DNA from: Cheiracanthium punctorium
Lineage: Eukaryota; Arthropoda; Arachnida; Araneae; Cheiracanthiidae
Length of the DNA stretch: 64,000 nt
Assembly (NCBI GenBank): GCA_038373885.1
Contig: JAWZYV010013131.1
Span: 62,001-126,000 of the forward strand
Reading direction: 5' to 3'
Shown: positions 37,841-50,043 of the stretch, piece by piece
Layout: every line of letters begins with the position of its first letter
Position numbering within the stretch: position 1 is the stretch's first letter
Translations under genes and position numbers: made by a program
The notes under the pieces: generated by a model
Databases searched by the model: none
What the model saw: only the letters and a program-made list of their open reading frames with translations
What the model was told of the DNA's origin: nothing

Positions 37841-37990
37841 CTCTTTGACCCACATAATCTGACCATTTATCGTCAAAAGAAGTCGCCCGCTATTTATGCA
37901 ACCTTATGACATCAGCAGCTTTTATCGCGAGTTTGGAGACGTCTCTATCGCGCGTTCTTCTAAACGTGCGTGTTTATGATTAGCCTGGAA
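37841..37990. promoter_or_regulatory. TE-free motif-dense block (candidate enhancer)
   Basis: Within 150 bp it has GCTATTTATGC (MEF2/Hox-like), TGACATCAGCAG (bZIP-like), CCATTTATCGTC and repeated TTTATCGCG/CTATCGCGCG. Motif identity is by eye and role is inference. Confidence 0.22.
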
Positions 37991-37999
37991 ATATTTACG

Positions 38000-39690
38000 A
38001 TAGTTTCCCCCCCACCCCACCCCTCCTCCCTCCACCTATAAATCTCCGATACGGATATTCCCAACTAAATTTTGGCACGGAAACAAAGAAGAGAGAGACC
38101 GAAATTTAAAACGGGAATATAGGGAATTAAGACGAAGAAAAGCTGTGAAAGCCGTCTTTTTATAGTCGCTCGGCTTTTTTCGGCTATTTAATCAGTCACC
38201 AAAATGAATCTGTGTAAACAGCATTACAGGATCGTTAATTCGAACTCTGTCAATAATTATTGAAAAAAAAAAAGTAATTACATGGGCATCAATGTTCAAA
38301 ATATTTCGTTTTCGGACAAAATTTATACGATTTCTTATTATAATTATCAAAATAAAACATTCATGTAGAAAAAAAAAAAAAAGCAGCATTCTATGTATTT
38401 GTGTGTGTTTGGGAGGGGGTGGGTGGGTAGGTGGGCTGTATTTCCTTTTAGTTGGATTCTATTCCTCCTTATAATACGGAATAAACAGGAGATCTTATAA
38501 TAAAAATTTGTCGTGGGGTATCAAGAAAGAAAATAATGGGACCTTATATGAGAAACTGTAAAACGTCTTTAACATGAAACTGTAATAGACAAAATAAATA
38601 TGTAACTACATAAATCTGGAAGCATTTATTTAAATAGTACTTTTTCTCAGAATGTCTGCTTCTAACAGAAATTAAAAATTATAGACATTTAAATAGCAAA
38701 GATAATTTTTTTACAATTTTCCCTAAAAGTGACATTCATATTTTTCATTTAAAGTTTACTTTTTGCTGCTTCTCTTCGGATTTATGATTAGAATAGCATT
38801 TTTTTTTGCCCGATATTATTTTTCTATTTCTTCAGTTCTGCTGAAGCAGAACGTCTTTTTGATTAATTGGTTCGAAGTTATTTTCAATTAACTATAGAAT
38901 AAAATTCGAACTTTTTCTAAGAACAATGCTGATGTTCCTAGTGCCCTCTGGCAACTGCGGAGCAGTACCAGATCCTCCTATAGGACTCTGATGGGCGAAA
39001 GTTAGCGACTTACATGTTAATGAGCCATAGTGGTCGGTTTACAAGACCGACTTGGCTCAGGGTCTCCTAATTTCTAAATCAATTCCAGATGAGAGACCTA
39101 GCATCTAGATCAGCACCCCCATAAGCATCGTTTGAACATGGAAGAACATTGGAGCCCTAACAGATTTTACGTGCACCAGCTCCTATAAGCGTGCACGGTT
39201 ACATACCTGTTCAGCAGAGAGGTTCCCACCCTCTCAACTGCTGACTAAGGTCGGCGCTTCTTCACATTCCGCGTTTTTATGTGCAATGCAAAGAAGCTTG
39301 GCTATTGGGTTATTCTGGGACGGCGAGAAGAATGGTTTGAATTAACAAGCATCAAATGTGTTAAGCCGAAAATCTGTAGTTCCTCAATTCAACCGATCAT
39401 CTTTTAACAGATGAGTTGATTAACATCAGACTAAACGGAATTTACCTTGCAGGTTGGAACCAAGGGACAGGTTGGAACAAGATGGAATTTACTTTCTTTG
39501 TTAACCGATGTCGAAATCAAAGTCAGATACGGTTTTGAAACGAAAGCGGAGTTGGCGAAATTTACTCATTTGGTTCTATTTCAATTAATGGTCAATGGGA
39601 AATCATTGGCCCAGCCATTCTGGGTCATGGTCTTCATTACCTTACACGTACGTAACCTATACGTAACATGCATTTCCCTGGCATTTTCCT
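38000..39690. other. intron sequence, no exon recognised
   Basis: It contains a complex, non-repetitive-looking segment at 38930-39260 (including a CTTACATGTTAATGAGCC stretch) that may be part of an unclassified SINE or retroelement. I could not place clear A/B boxes. Confidence 0.35.
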
Positions 39691-39695
39691 GATTT

Positions 39696-39870
39696 TCCTG
39701 ACCGGTAGATACCCTGCCATAATATCGAGGGAGAGCTTAGGCTCCCCTGGCGTACTATTTTTCAGACTTTCCTGACCTATTTCCCATTTTCCAGACTTTC
39801 CTGACCGGTAGACACCCTGTCGTAGTATTGAGGGAGAGCTCAGGCTTCCCTGGCCTACACGCTTAAATCT
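39696..39870. repeat. two-unit 103-bp tandem repeat
   Basis: CTGACCGGTAGATACCCTG and CTGACCGGTAGACACCCTG lie 103 bp apart, each followed by a GAGGGAGAGCT(T/C)AGGCT(C/T)CCCTGGC block. The reversed motif CAGGGTGTCTAC also occurs near 9968. Confidence 0.65.
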
Positions 39871-40681
39871 ATTGATTAAAACTAAAACTCATTTATTGAT
39901 TAAATTTCTTATCGGCTGATTTAAATCCTTTTACGCTAAAAAATACTCATTAAAGACAATAATTTGTTATTTCCTCAATTCGCCTCAATCCTCCCGATTC
40001 GCTAGATCCTACTTAGCTCAATTTTCACAAAAATATTGTCTATTTGAGTATTCTGTCTTTCTCCCCCACGACCCATATCCTATTACTATCACGTGACCCA
40101 CGCTGTTCAACGGATAACGGTTCATAGTCGGGCATAGTTGTGTATGTATTTGTATTCGCTGGTGATAATTTTATGTTATATCTGAATACCAAATGCATCT
40201 TTTTCATATTCAGAGTTGTGAAATAAATTCAGCCTAGATATGGAGGAGATGCTTTAGGTAAAGATTTCGCTTTAATGACATAGTTTCTTACGATTGGATT
40301 ATAAAAAGCTGTTGTAAAACAAATGAAGTTATGATATCTCCACCCAAAGTGAGTAAGTAGTATTTTACCTTTTTCATGTCAATAAATTGGATTTGCTGCT
40401 TTAATTAAATCTCACAGCTGGTTTAACCATGATTGCATTTCTGTATTCTGACTGTACTCTGAATTCGTTCTATAACTAGAGACAATAGTGAAATTATATT
40501 CTATTTATTAAAAAATACTTTTTTATAGTGTATTAAGATATATGTAATGTATTTGCCTTGATTTAAAATTTATTTTCTCGGGCTTATAATCATAGATTAC
40601 AGATCTAAAAAAAAAATGAAGAAAACAAATAATTCAATATATTATTAAAAAACAGCAAATTTTAATAAAACACCCTTTTTC

Positions 40682-41030
40682 TAGCTTAAAATAATAATCT
40701 TAATTGAGTACAGATATGTTAATTAAAAAAGGGCTGATTTTGCAAAAACGCTCATTCTATAGCTTAAATAATAATCATAATTGAGTACAGTTATATTAAT
40801 CAAAAACGGACAGACACTCCTCATTTTTGATTATTATTTAGCCTAAATGGAGCTGTTGTATAATGCTCAAAAATTGAGAATTTTTCGCTCCATTGATTTT
40901 TGTCGATGAATGGAGCAAATTTTACTCAATCGGGAGAATAGCTGTTTGAAATCAAAAATTGAGTAAAAATATACTCCGTTTGATTATTATTTTACTCAAA
41001 AGATTTAAGCGTATACTCCCAAGGATGGAG
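40682..41030. repeat. direct repeat pair and ACTCAA-rich palindromic tract
   Basis: TAGCTTAAA(A)TAATAATC...TTGAGTACAG is repeated 78 bp apart (40682 and 40760). It is followed by TTTACTCAA/TTGAGTAAA motifs in both orientations. Confidence 0.5.
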
Positions 41031-42501
41031 CTAGATTAAAGATACTTTTTGGAACATTGAAAACTTTAGTCCTGTTTGCTGCAAATGGGGAGATAGTCTT
41101 CTTTCCTACACCGCAATGAATCTACTCTGCCTCAAATAACTTCCCAAGCAAGAAAAAGCCTTTAAAGGTGATAAAATGTTTTCACAATTTCGTGTCTATC
41201 AAACAATACGCAACAGCTGATCAGTTTAAAAATGAACATGTTACGTAACTTCCAGTAACACGAGTATATTATGAACCAAGAAAAATAATAATTTTCGTTC
41301 TACATCTGATAATGCCCGAGCGTACATCCAACAGATGCATTGAGAAAAAAGGGCTAATCGTAAAAATTAAATATTATCTTGGAAGATGAAAAGTAAAGTT
41401 TCAAATGGGAAGTTTTGTCAATGATGGATCTGCAGATATCTTGAGGCGACCTTGAACGACTAAAGCGCTAGGCTAAATTAATTTAAAGATTAAAGAGTGT
41501 TTATAAAGAGCATAATGAAAGGAATAGAAATAAGCAAATGGGATGATAAAATGTAAGATGAAAAAGATGGATTAAAGAGAACTTTTTTTTACATAAATAT
41601 GCACGTGTTTTTCGTTAGTTAAAATATGAATTTCAAGCGAGTATTCTGTTACTATAAGCGCAACAGTGGGGTACACGGCCTTTCTGACTTTCTTTAGAAA
41701 ATCATTTATTTTAAAACTTCAATCTTTCTTTGCAATAATTGAAAAACAGCACTATCCTAATTCTTGTAGATATTATGATGTGCCCTCCAAAACTTTTGTT
41801 CCACACTACGCTTATGACTGTCCTGAACATTAAAATAAAGTGTAGAAAGATTATGAGCGACTTACGCTCTTTATGTTAATTGTTGATTTTTTGAAATTAT
41901 TGTTAAAGTGTGCTTGAAAATTATTTAAAAATTATTAATCACACGAATATTTGAAAGTTATAAAAAGTTGTCCTAGAATATTTGAAAAAAAAATTTTAAA
42001 TATTGTTATGATATCTTAAAGTTATTTAGGAACACTGTGAGTAGTGGAAAAAAATGTGAATAATTATAAATTGTTTCTTTTCTCAAACGAAACCGTGTAA
42101 GTCAGTTCGCACTGCTCGTGCGGCAAGACTAGCATCTATCGAAAAATTGTTTTTGTTCGCCACCTCTAATAATGGATGACCAGCAATTATCTTTTGTTGT
42201 TCGTGCAATTGATAACCTTTAAGGCTGATGCTGATCCCTGGCGCAACCAGTGTAAAAGCAAATGAAAGATTTCGGTTCGGTCAAAACTTGGAACAGTTGG
42301 ATACTTCCTTTTGTCGGAAGGTGCAGAATTTCAGGTGTCAACAATTGTTTTTATTGCTGTTGTGGCAACCGGTGTCTTGTGATATTCCTTTCTCAATTCG
42401 TATAGTGAAGTTTGCAATAGTCAAAAACAATTGTCACCGCAATGTTACTAGCGCCAGCACTGGTATCGGGCAGGTTTCGGGCAGGTTAAGCTTCTTTGGC
42501 A

Positions 42502-42611
42502 GGTTAGGTCGGCGGAGGCGACCTGGTTTTGGTCCAGGCACCTTCCGTTCAGTTCGCACGGGAGACGGAAGATGCCTGGTACAAAACCAGGTTGCGTCTG
42601 CCGACCTAACC
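42502..42611. repeat. 110-nt imperfect hairpin
   Basis: Arms 42502-42548 and 42565-42611 are inverted with 41 of 47 positions matching, around a 16-base loop. The stem starts GGTTAGGTCGGC and carries CCTGGTTTTG. It could be a foldback element end or a hairpin transcript. No gene is associated. Confidence 0.75.
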
Positions 42612-42649
42612 GTTCGGAGTTTTATGTGGTTTCCTCCGAAACTTATCTA

Positions 42650-42750
42650 AATATACGGGTTAGAACCCTTTAGAAAGACCCCCTACAGATGGCACCCCAC
42701 ACCTCGGTATAGAGCCCCCGTGTAGCTAGCTGATTGGCCGTATACCACAA
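42650..42750 (+). repeat. 100-bp block shared with the copia leader/LTR region
   Basis: It contains TACGGGTTAGAACCCTTTAG, AGAGCCC and TAGCTAGCTGATTGGCCGTA in the same order and spacing as the minus strand of 61436-61532. It is a dispersed repeat, possibly an LTR fragment. Confidence 0.6.
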
Positions 42751-43129
42751 CAACCTCTTTGCAGTGGCATAGCGTAGGTTTCTGCCGCCCGGGGCAGATG
42801 CCAAATATCCCCCCCCCAACACACACACGCGCGTGCCCTAATAATATATTATTATAAGAATAAACTTTTATATAGAGCGAGGGGAAATACTTAGCTACAG
42901 GCAATTTTTTTCTCCAAAATTTAATATTCTTACTAACTGAAAACGAAATTTACTTGCGAAAAAACACTGTGAATTCTAATAAATTAGTCTATAAAAACAG
43001 TAGCATTATTTATCTAATAAACTTTATTCTTATAAATATTATTCAAAACTGATATGCATTGCAATGGCTTTTTTATTTTATTAATTATTTTTAATAATTA
43101 CATATGTGCACAGGCCGCACCCATGGAGT

Positions 43130-44077
43130 CAGTGGCGGCTCGTGGGTTATTCAGGAGGAGGTTCACAAAACAATTTTCGAAAATTAAATGGGCAGATACG
43201 ACGCACCTTAAAAGTTAAAATAGATTTGCCTTTCCAGTAGTTAATCGAAAACAATGCACGCGAATGAAAGAAAACAAGTCATCTTTGCAGGGCCGTACCC
43301 CCAAAAAAAATTCAGGGGGGGGGGGGACCAAAAGGTGAAAAAGGCTAAATTTTTCACAAAAAGGCTTCATTTTATTGTTTTGTTAACAAAATTTTAAATT
43401 TCAGGGGGGGGGGCGGACTCCCTGGTCCTCCCCCGCCCCCTAGGTACGGCCTTGCATCTTTGGTGTTACATTTCGTCACCAAGATAAGTTTTAGCAAAGG
43501 TACTGTCTTGATTCATTTTATTTCCATTTTTTTTCAAAGGATGCTATTGAAAAATGCCATTGCTTTAGCTCCGAAACACGTCTTTCACGCGCATCTAATT
43601 TACTTTACACTAGTTTGTAAAAAAATAATGTAAAAATGATAGAAAAAAAATATAAAGAAAATGAAAAAAATAATTAATTAACTAACCGAACGTAACAAAC
43701 CATTTGAAAATGCAGAAGCTGTACCGCAAAAATTGGAGCTGTGTGCACGATGAAACTGTGCGAACGGAATGATTTCATCAATGCCGTACACTCTTCCAGC
43801 TGTCTCGGCTTCTCATACCAGGGGAAAAATTTTCCGTTCGCACGGGCGATTGATTCATGACTGCTGTAGTAACCTACACTACAGTGCGTTAGCTATAATA
43901 AGCCTATTTAATGATACTGGGAGGAGGGGGGAGAGTAAAATTCATGTTTTAAATTCACATAAATCTAGAAGTGCGCTTAATATTTGTTTTAAATTTAATT
44001 TGTTAATGTGTTTATTCGTTAGTTTTTCCTTTGGGGGGTTCACGTGCTCATGTGCTCAAATGGAGGAGCCGCCACTG
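43130..44077. mobile_element. hAT element, CAGTGGCGGCTC ends, 948 bp
   Basis: CAGTGGCGGCTCG and GAGCCGCCACTG are inverted ends. The TSD CATGGAGT is perfect at 43122-43129 and 44078-44085. The interior is non-coding (its 115-codon frame shows no transposase motif). A 167-bp hAT MITE is nested in it. Confidence 0.88.
43288..43454. mobile_element. nested hAT MITE, CAGGGCCGTACC ends
   Basis: CAGGGCCGTACCCCC and TAGGTACGGCCTTG are inverted. The TSD CATCTTTG is perfect at 43280-43287 and 43455-43462. It carries poly-G and poly-C tracts. Confidence 0.9.
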
Positions 44078-44413
44078 CATGGAGTGTGCTATGGGGCTCA
44101 AGCCCCCTCCTTCTAAAGGTAGAAAGTTAAATGCGGAAATCTTGTAAAAAATAAAATTGTCGCTAATGAATTTTTTTTCTTTCTCTCTTTTTTAAATTGT
44201 CTTCCGATTATTTCTAAGGTATTCTTTAGCAAACAAGACATTAGTTTTTAAATAAATGCTTACAGTTAATTTATGAAAGAATATGTTAAACTAGGTTACA
44301 ATATTTATGAAAAGATCAAATAATTATTCATGACCCTATAACGAGTTACATTGCTTGTGGGCTTATGTTCTATGGGGAAGTCAAGTGGTACAGAATATTT
44401 TCACGTTATAATA

Positions 44414-44911
44414 TTGGGTTGGCAACTAAGTAATTGCGTTTTTCCGTATGTCAATATTTCGCCTGGCCAAAACTACTGAAGTTAATTATGCGAAATTTGG
44501 CACGTACGTGAGTTCTTCAACATAGGTGCTAGATCAGAGAGCATTTTCCAAAATTCGTATCTTAGGGGGGTAAGGGGCCAAAAAGTTCTTTTCACATATC
44601 CCGCGTGATCTCAAATAAAAATAGAGATATCCGTGAAATTCTTTCTGTAAAATACAGCAGTCACGTAAACCTAAAAATTAATTTCAGGACATTTTTAATA
44701 TTGTCCTCTAAGGAGGATAGAAGCGAAAAAAGGGGGAGGGTGGCCATCTTTTATGGACGAAAAAAAATACTGCCAGTGAAATTCTTACTTTAAAATGTAA
44801 CAAATATCAATCGTATGTTCAGGCACAGCTTACCTGTAATTAAAAACTTGTTGAAAACTTATTTGCTTGAATTTTATACAAGAAAACGCAATTACTTTGT
44901 TGCCAACCCAA
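44414..44911 (+). mobile_element. mariner-like non-autonomous element, complete
   Basis: TTGGGTTGGCAACTAAGTAA and the inverse TTACTTTGTTGCCAACCCAA are TA-flanked (44412-44413 and 44912-44913). The ends resemble mariner TIRs of the cecropia/Hsmar1 type. Its 498-bp interior lacks a transposase. A truncated copy lies at 10430-10800. Confidence 0.88.
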
Positions 44912-44983
44912 TAGAATTGTAACTAATCGAGGTCATTATAACAGAGTTACGCAGTAGTAGTCCAGCCCCCCTAAACTAAAATT

Positions 44984-44998
44984 CTGGGTGTGCCACTG
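44984..44998. mobile_element. isolated hAT-type terminus
   Basis: CTGGGTGTGCCACTG resembles the right end of the CAGTGGC... hAT families and is preceded by a C-rich tract. No left partner was found. Confidence 0.35.
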
Positions 44999-46194
44999 AT
45001 TCTTTTTTACAACTATTTCTTGAATATAAAACAAAGTCTTCTTAAATGTGCTTAAAAAGTGAAAATTTTGCGGATTTTTTATTATAATTTGAAGGGAAAA
45101 AACAAAAACATTTCGCGAGAAATTTTGTAAAGTAATTTTTGCGATTACAATCTTTACCTCCATCTCCACTAGTAGCATCCATAGACTCCGATCCCTGCTC
45201 TCTGTCTCGGCTCCAGTCGTCCCCCGACTTTCCCAAGGACACCCCAACCCATCCTTACTACCCCTGCCTGTCCCCGCTTCCCTCATCCCCCGTCTTTCCC
45301 GATTTCAAAATTCGAAAAAAGAAATTCCGAGGTATACGTAAATTTTTCTCCCACCTCTCCTGTTTCCAACCTCCACGAAAATACCAAAGACAACTACACA
45401 GACCCCTCCGAGTCAAACACCTACACACTTACAGATACATTTTGTAATTAACACCTTTTAAATGCTCAATAGTCCCACTTCACCATTTAACAACATCCAA
45501 CAGAAACAACGGACTGAATCTCTGCGCTCTTCCTCCTCAATAGCCACAATAGTTCTCCACCAAACTACAATAATGCAGTTGTATTCAACCAAAAGCAAAC
45601 TGCTACATTTTCATCTCAAATACAGTAGTCTGATTGAGAGCGATCGAAATTGGAGGGAACAGGGAACGCATATTTCAGGAATACTTAAACTGAAAAAACT
45701 TGAGAAATAACGAACACTCGAAAGTTAACGAGCATCAGACTTTAAGAGCCATCGAAATGGAACTGAGTTTCTAACGTTCCTGTGTGGTGTGTGTGTGTGT
45801 GCGGAGATCTAATTTTCGAATTTCACTGTTTTCATACAGGAGTCACCAAAGACCAATTTGTGCCTTACAAGCTCGAGCTTTATTTGTGAGCCTTTTTCTG
45901 CTTCGTTTCGACGCTGGCATGTTTTCATAAATATCCATTGCTGCAGTGATAGCTTTTAAAATCTTGGCGATCGTCGTTTTTCGATCACCTGAAAGCGAGT
46001 TGCTAAAAGTTTCTCGAGAACAATTAATGAATGTCTGACGGAAGAGCGATCACCTTCCATCACAACGTCTTATATAATCGAAGGTGTAGACTATCATTCA
46101 ATTCCAACCTTCCTACTAGACAGTTTCCAAGAAAGATATTTCTGATTTGTGAATTGCAAGACATCCAACTTGTGCTTTATCTATAAACATTCCT

Positions 46195-46661
46195 CTGACC
46201 ATCGCGTTTGGATGCAAGAATATTCTTACAAGTGCCTGCAGCTATATCGCTGGCTAACCATTAAAAGCTCGTCGATCATCGTTTTTCGAATGAGTGAGAC
46301 AACTGCAACGAGCCAAGAGAAAGTTTCTTCTTGAGCAATCCGTAAGCGCCTGACCATCTCGTTTGGATGTGAGGACCTTCTTACAAATGCTTGTCGCTAC
46401 GTCGCTGGCTGGCCATTAAAATCTGGTCCATCGCCGCTTTTCGAATGAGTGAGACAACTGCAACGAGACAAGAGAAAGTTTCTTCTTGAGCAATCCTTGA
46501 ACACCTGACCATCTCGTTTGGATGTGAGGACACTCTTACAAATGCCTGTCGCTACGTCGCTGGCTAGCCATTAAAATCTGGCGTCCATTGTCGTTTTTCG
46601 AAAAAGTGAGACAACTGCAACGAGCCAAGGGAAAGTTTCTTCTTGAGCGATCCGTAAGCGC
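46195..46661. repeat. three-unit tandem repeat, 154-157 bp
   Basis: Units start CTGACCATC at 46195, 46351 and 46505. Each contains GCTGGCTRRCCATTAAA, a TCGTTTTTCGAA-like block, GAGACAACTGCAACGAG and GAGAAAGTTTCTTCTTGAG. A diverged fourth unit may occupy about 45905-46060. Frames across it are not protein-like. It is followed by an AATAAA at 46931. Confidence 0.75.
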
Positions 46662-46939
46662 CTGGCCACCTCTTCCCATCTCAACGTTCCTATTCGACTG
46701 GTGGATAACGAATTCTTTTACGTCATGAACTGTTTGAAGACTGCGGAAATTTGCCATTATATGTCGCCTGCTTTGCTTCCTAATCTAGTACTAGTGCTTT
46801 TGAATAATCTGTAACTGTTGTTCCTATCTGTTGTTCTAACTGTTGTTCCTACTCGATTTTTCATTGCCACACAAATCAAATGTATTACTTCTGAACATTG
46901 TACAATGCCTGTTCATTAAAAGTAGAACACAATAAAAAT

Positions 46940-49540
46940 CATTAATACCAATGCCAGTGTTCGAGTTTGTTTCTTTTCATACTGAATTTTCTTGCTTCCT
47001 TTTTCAAGACGAAGCTCATTTGAATTTATTTAAAATGTAAATTTGCACAGTTCTTTGAGTGTCTTAGAAAACTGCGAAACTTCGAAGTTTACACTCCATG
47101 TCACAGGCGCACCCGCGAAGGGAGCTATGAGGGCTAAAGCCCCCCCCCCTTAAAGCTGGAGATTTAGATCTGAAAAGCGTTAAAAATTATCGTAAATGAA
47201 TAAAACTGTTATGTTCTAAAAATTGCCGTCAAATATTTGAGAAAATGTTGGCTTTTGGACTGAAAAAGACTTATAACTGACACATTACTAACAACTGGCA
47301 GGCTTAACACTACCAACGTAAATTTGAGTAAATATAATTTTTTTTTAAATGCTAGAACAGTGAAAAAAATGACTTAAAAATAAAACACTCATCCGTTGAA
47401 GTTAAACCGTTGATGTCGTTATTGTACTCTATCTTAAATACTGCAAATCCTTATTAATATATTACATATCAATTATGAAGTGATTTATGTTCATATAGAC
47501 ATTGAATTAAAAAAAAAATCGTTCCTGGTCGTCTAATGGTCTTTAATCACAGTATTACGGGTTGAAATGAGAACATGAAATGTTTTTTTCACGCGTTTCT
47601 GATAAACAAGTTTTTTAATGCAGTCGATTGCGGTTTGAAGGAAGGTGGTTAAAGGTGCACCATTCCTTACATCCTTTATTAGAGGCTCCAAGAGAAATGT
47701 CTCGTTAAATAAGAAAATAATGACTGAGAAGAAAAATTTCAAAAATTAGGCGGGTCAAAAACGACCGAAGGTTACATATAACCGAAATTGTGCGCCTTAT
47801 AAACGAAGCATTTTTGCACTAAAATGAATAGGAATGCAGCGGAACTTTATAAAAGCGACGGATAAAAGTCGTGTAAATGAGAAACGTATATACGGTGCTT
47901 TGCAGTATATTTATTAAGTAATTTGTCTAACAAAGTATTTTAAAAACATAACAAAAATTAAATGAAAACATGAGGTCATAAAAATGTATATTGGTGACGT
48001 CTTCAAATTTTAATGGAGTAAACAACGGGGTATTCTTAATCTGTTATACACTATTATTACACAATTTATTTTTGCGTCAGATATTGTAAAAATTCAAAAG
48101 GTTGAGCTAAAACATCTAATAAGTAAAAACAGTTCTCACCAGATTTCATAAGCAAATTTCAAATCGAACAAAAATGGAGAATTGCGTAAAATTTTATTTA
48201 AACAGGGAACAGAGGCCTAGAGTACTTGACGCCATCCATGCAAACGTTAAAAAGGCGCCTTCTTTTATTTTCTCCCAAAGAAAACCCTTTCAAAATAGCG
48301 CTCCTTCGAAGACTGCGCTTTGCAGCAACGCTTAACTTGCTTACCGTATCAGGGCGCCCTGTTTACTAACGAAGCCGATACCATAACCCCCCCCCCCCCA
48401 ATGTAATCTAGCGTGGACTTCAAACGAAAATGACAGCAGGCGATGACAATTTTAAACAGGGGCGTCCCGAAACGGTAAGAAAGGTAAGCATTGCATCGAG
48501 GTGCTAATTCGAACTCCAAAATCAAGAAAAATTTATCAAGAGCATAGAAAAGGGCGCACTTTTTAACCTTTGCAGGGGGTGCCATGTACATTTAGGTCGC
48601 CATTGATTTTAGAACAGAAACGCAGCTTCAAGGTGAAGTGGCGAAAAAATTTAATTTTTGAAAGCCGAAGGAAGGGAAAAGATGATAGTAATATAAACGA
48701 AAAATTAAATAGTTCCTTAAAAAATTGCTTGAATTTCCGTCTGTCCTATATACAAATACATAAGGACAAAAATATCGTTTTAACCTCTAAAATAAGTCAA
48801 CGATAGTGATTTTGCCACCCTTAGAAATTTGAGGCCCGGGATGGGCCCCCCCCTCTGCCCCCCGCCCCCTACTATACGCCAATGCCTCTTTGGAAGGAGA
48901 AATCCAACTTTAGTCCGAAACCTCAGAATAGCGGATGGTTCACAATTGTTTGTGGACACCGTACTCAGGGCCCGATTATGACAAACAGGGGCCCCTGGCA
49001 TGGAGGAATTTAGGGGGACCCATCCATCAAATTTGTTTTATTTTTCATAAAATTTTCATATAAAAAAAGAATATTTTAGAACAACATTTGAAGTTGGGGG
49101 CCCTGGGAAAAGTCCCGATTTGGCCATGCGATAATAATGCCCTCACCATACTTCCGTGACATTCCATCGGTAATCGTGAAATTTGAAAGTTTACAATAAT
49201 AATAAAAAAAATAACCGGTTATATAATTTTAACTACAGAGAGGACTGTCTCTCTCTGAGTTTCTCTGCTGAGCTGGTTGTCGGCGTTGAGACATCGCATC
49301 AGCCTTAAGGCTGATTCATAGTTTTCGCCGTAGACGCACAACTTCACGACTTGAGGTATCCACCAACAAAAGATCATTTTAAATCGCCCCTCATTTTTCT
49401 GTTTCAGGAAAAAGAGGTCCTCGTCTTTCAGGAATGTCTCGCGAGGTCTCGAACGCGGGAGCTTTGTAACCGGGCAGCTACTTTATTGGTGGGAGCTTGC
49501 CAACCTATAAAATGAACTGTTGGTCCCCAGGCGATTGCTG
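46940..49540. other. 5' part of the intron, TE debris, no exon seen
   Basis: Isolated C/G-rich hAT-type ends occur near 47104-47150, 48385-48400, 48825-48870 and 48965-49130 (GGGCCCGATT and inverse). No complete element with a TSD was found. Confidence 0.4.
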
Positions 49541-49619
49541 ATGGGATATCACGAACTGACTTCTAAATTTCCAAATGTTTTGCTGTTAAGTGTCCGAAAC
49601 AGTGAAAAACAATACTTAC

Positions 49620-50043
49620 TCTTGTCTTCTTCCTCCGGAGAACAGACATTCTGGTGACTTTGCCTGAGGACGTTCGGGCTGTACGCCGACACGTCCCCGT
49701 AGTCACTGCTGCCGCCGGTGCTGTAGCCACTGGTGATGAGGCCGGGGCTGCCGCTCGGGAACGGGGGGCACAGGTGCGACAGACTCTGCACGTGGGGCGA
49801 AGTGAGGGGCGCGGCGGCGTTCTGCTGCTGGTAGCCGCCCTTCACGAAGTCGCCGAAGACGTAGGACGGAGTCGGAGATGCGGAGGGTCCCAGGTAGAAA
49901 GTGTCCATTCCGTCGTCGAAGAGCTTCTCGAGGCTTTGGGCGTACATCAGCGCCTGGTCGAATCCGGCTTGGTCTGTCAGGTTGAGAATGTCTTTTACGG
50001 AGAAGGGAGTGGCTGCCGAGGCCTGCTGAGGACTGGCAAGCAT
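49620..50043 (-). CDS. tin: NK4/tinman/Nkx2-5 homeobox protein, coding exon 1
   Basis: This exon encodes residues 1-141 plus the first base of codon 142 of an NK4-class cardiac/mesodermal transcription factor. Residues 12-22 read TPFSVKDILNL, the tinman (TN) motif, an eh1-like peptide known to recruit Groucho repressors. Its distance from the start matches vertebrate Nkx2-5. The rest is Ser/Pro/Gln-rich and low in known domains. The start is the ATG at 50041-50043 in context CAAACCATGC, because the frame upstream has no ATG before an in-frame TAA at 50182-50184. The exon ends at 49620 with AAGA followed by a consensus GTAAGT donor (49614-49619), phase 1. It is much more GC-rich than its surroundings. 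A 192-residue frame that runs past the donor ignores this splice site. An additional upstream non-coding exon cannot be excluded. Confidence 0.93.

Larger units (their letters stand above)
27228..49619 (-). other. tin: single 22.4-kb intron of the tinman gene
   Basis: The intron is delimited by the GTAAGT donor at 49614-49619 and the pyrimidine-rich acceptor ending at 27228. Phase 1 on both sides fits a two-exon coding gene, the same partition (TN exon, homeodomain exon) as vertebrate Nkx2-5. It is AT-rich and holds several hAT/mariner elements, tandem arrays and a few TE-free, GC-richer blocks listed separately. I see no additional coding exon inside it, but a small alternative exon cannot be excluded. 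Confidence 0.85.
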
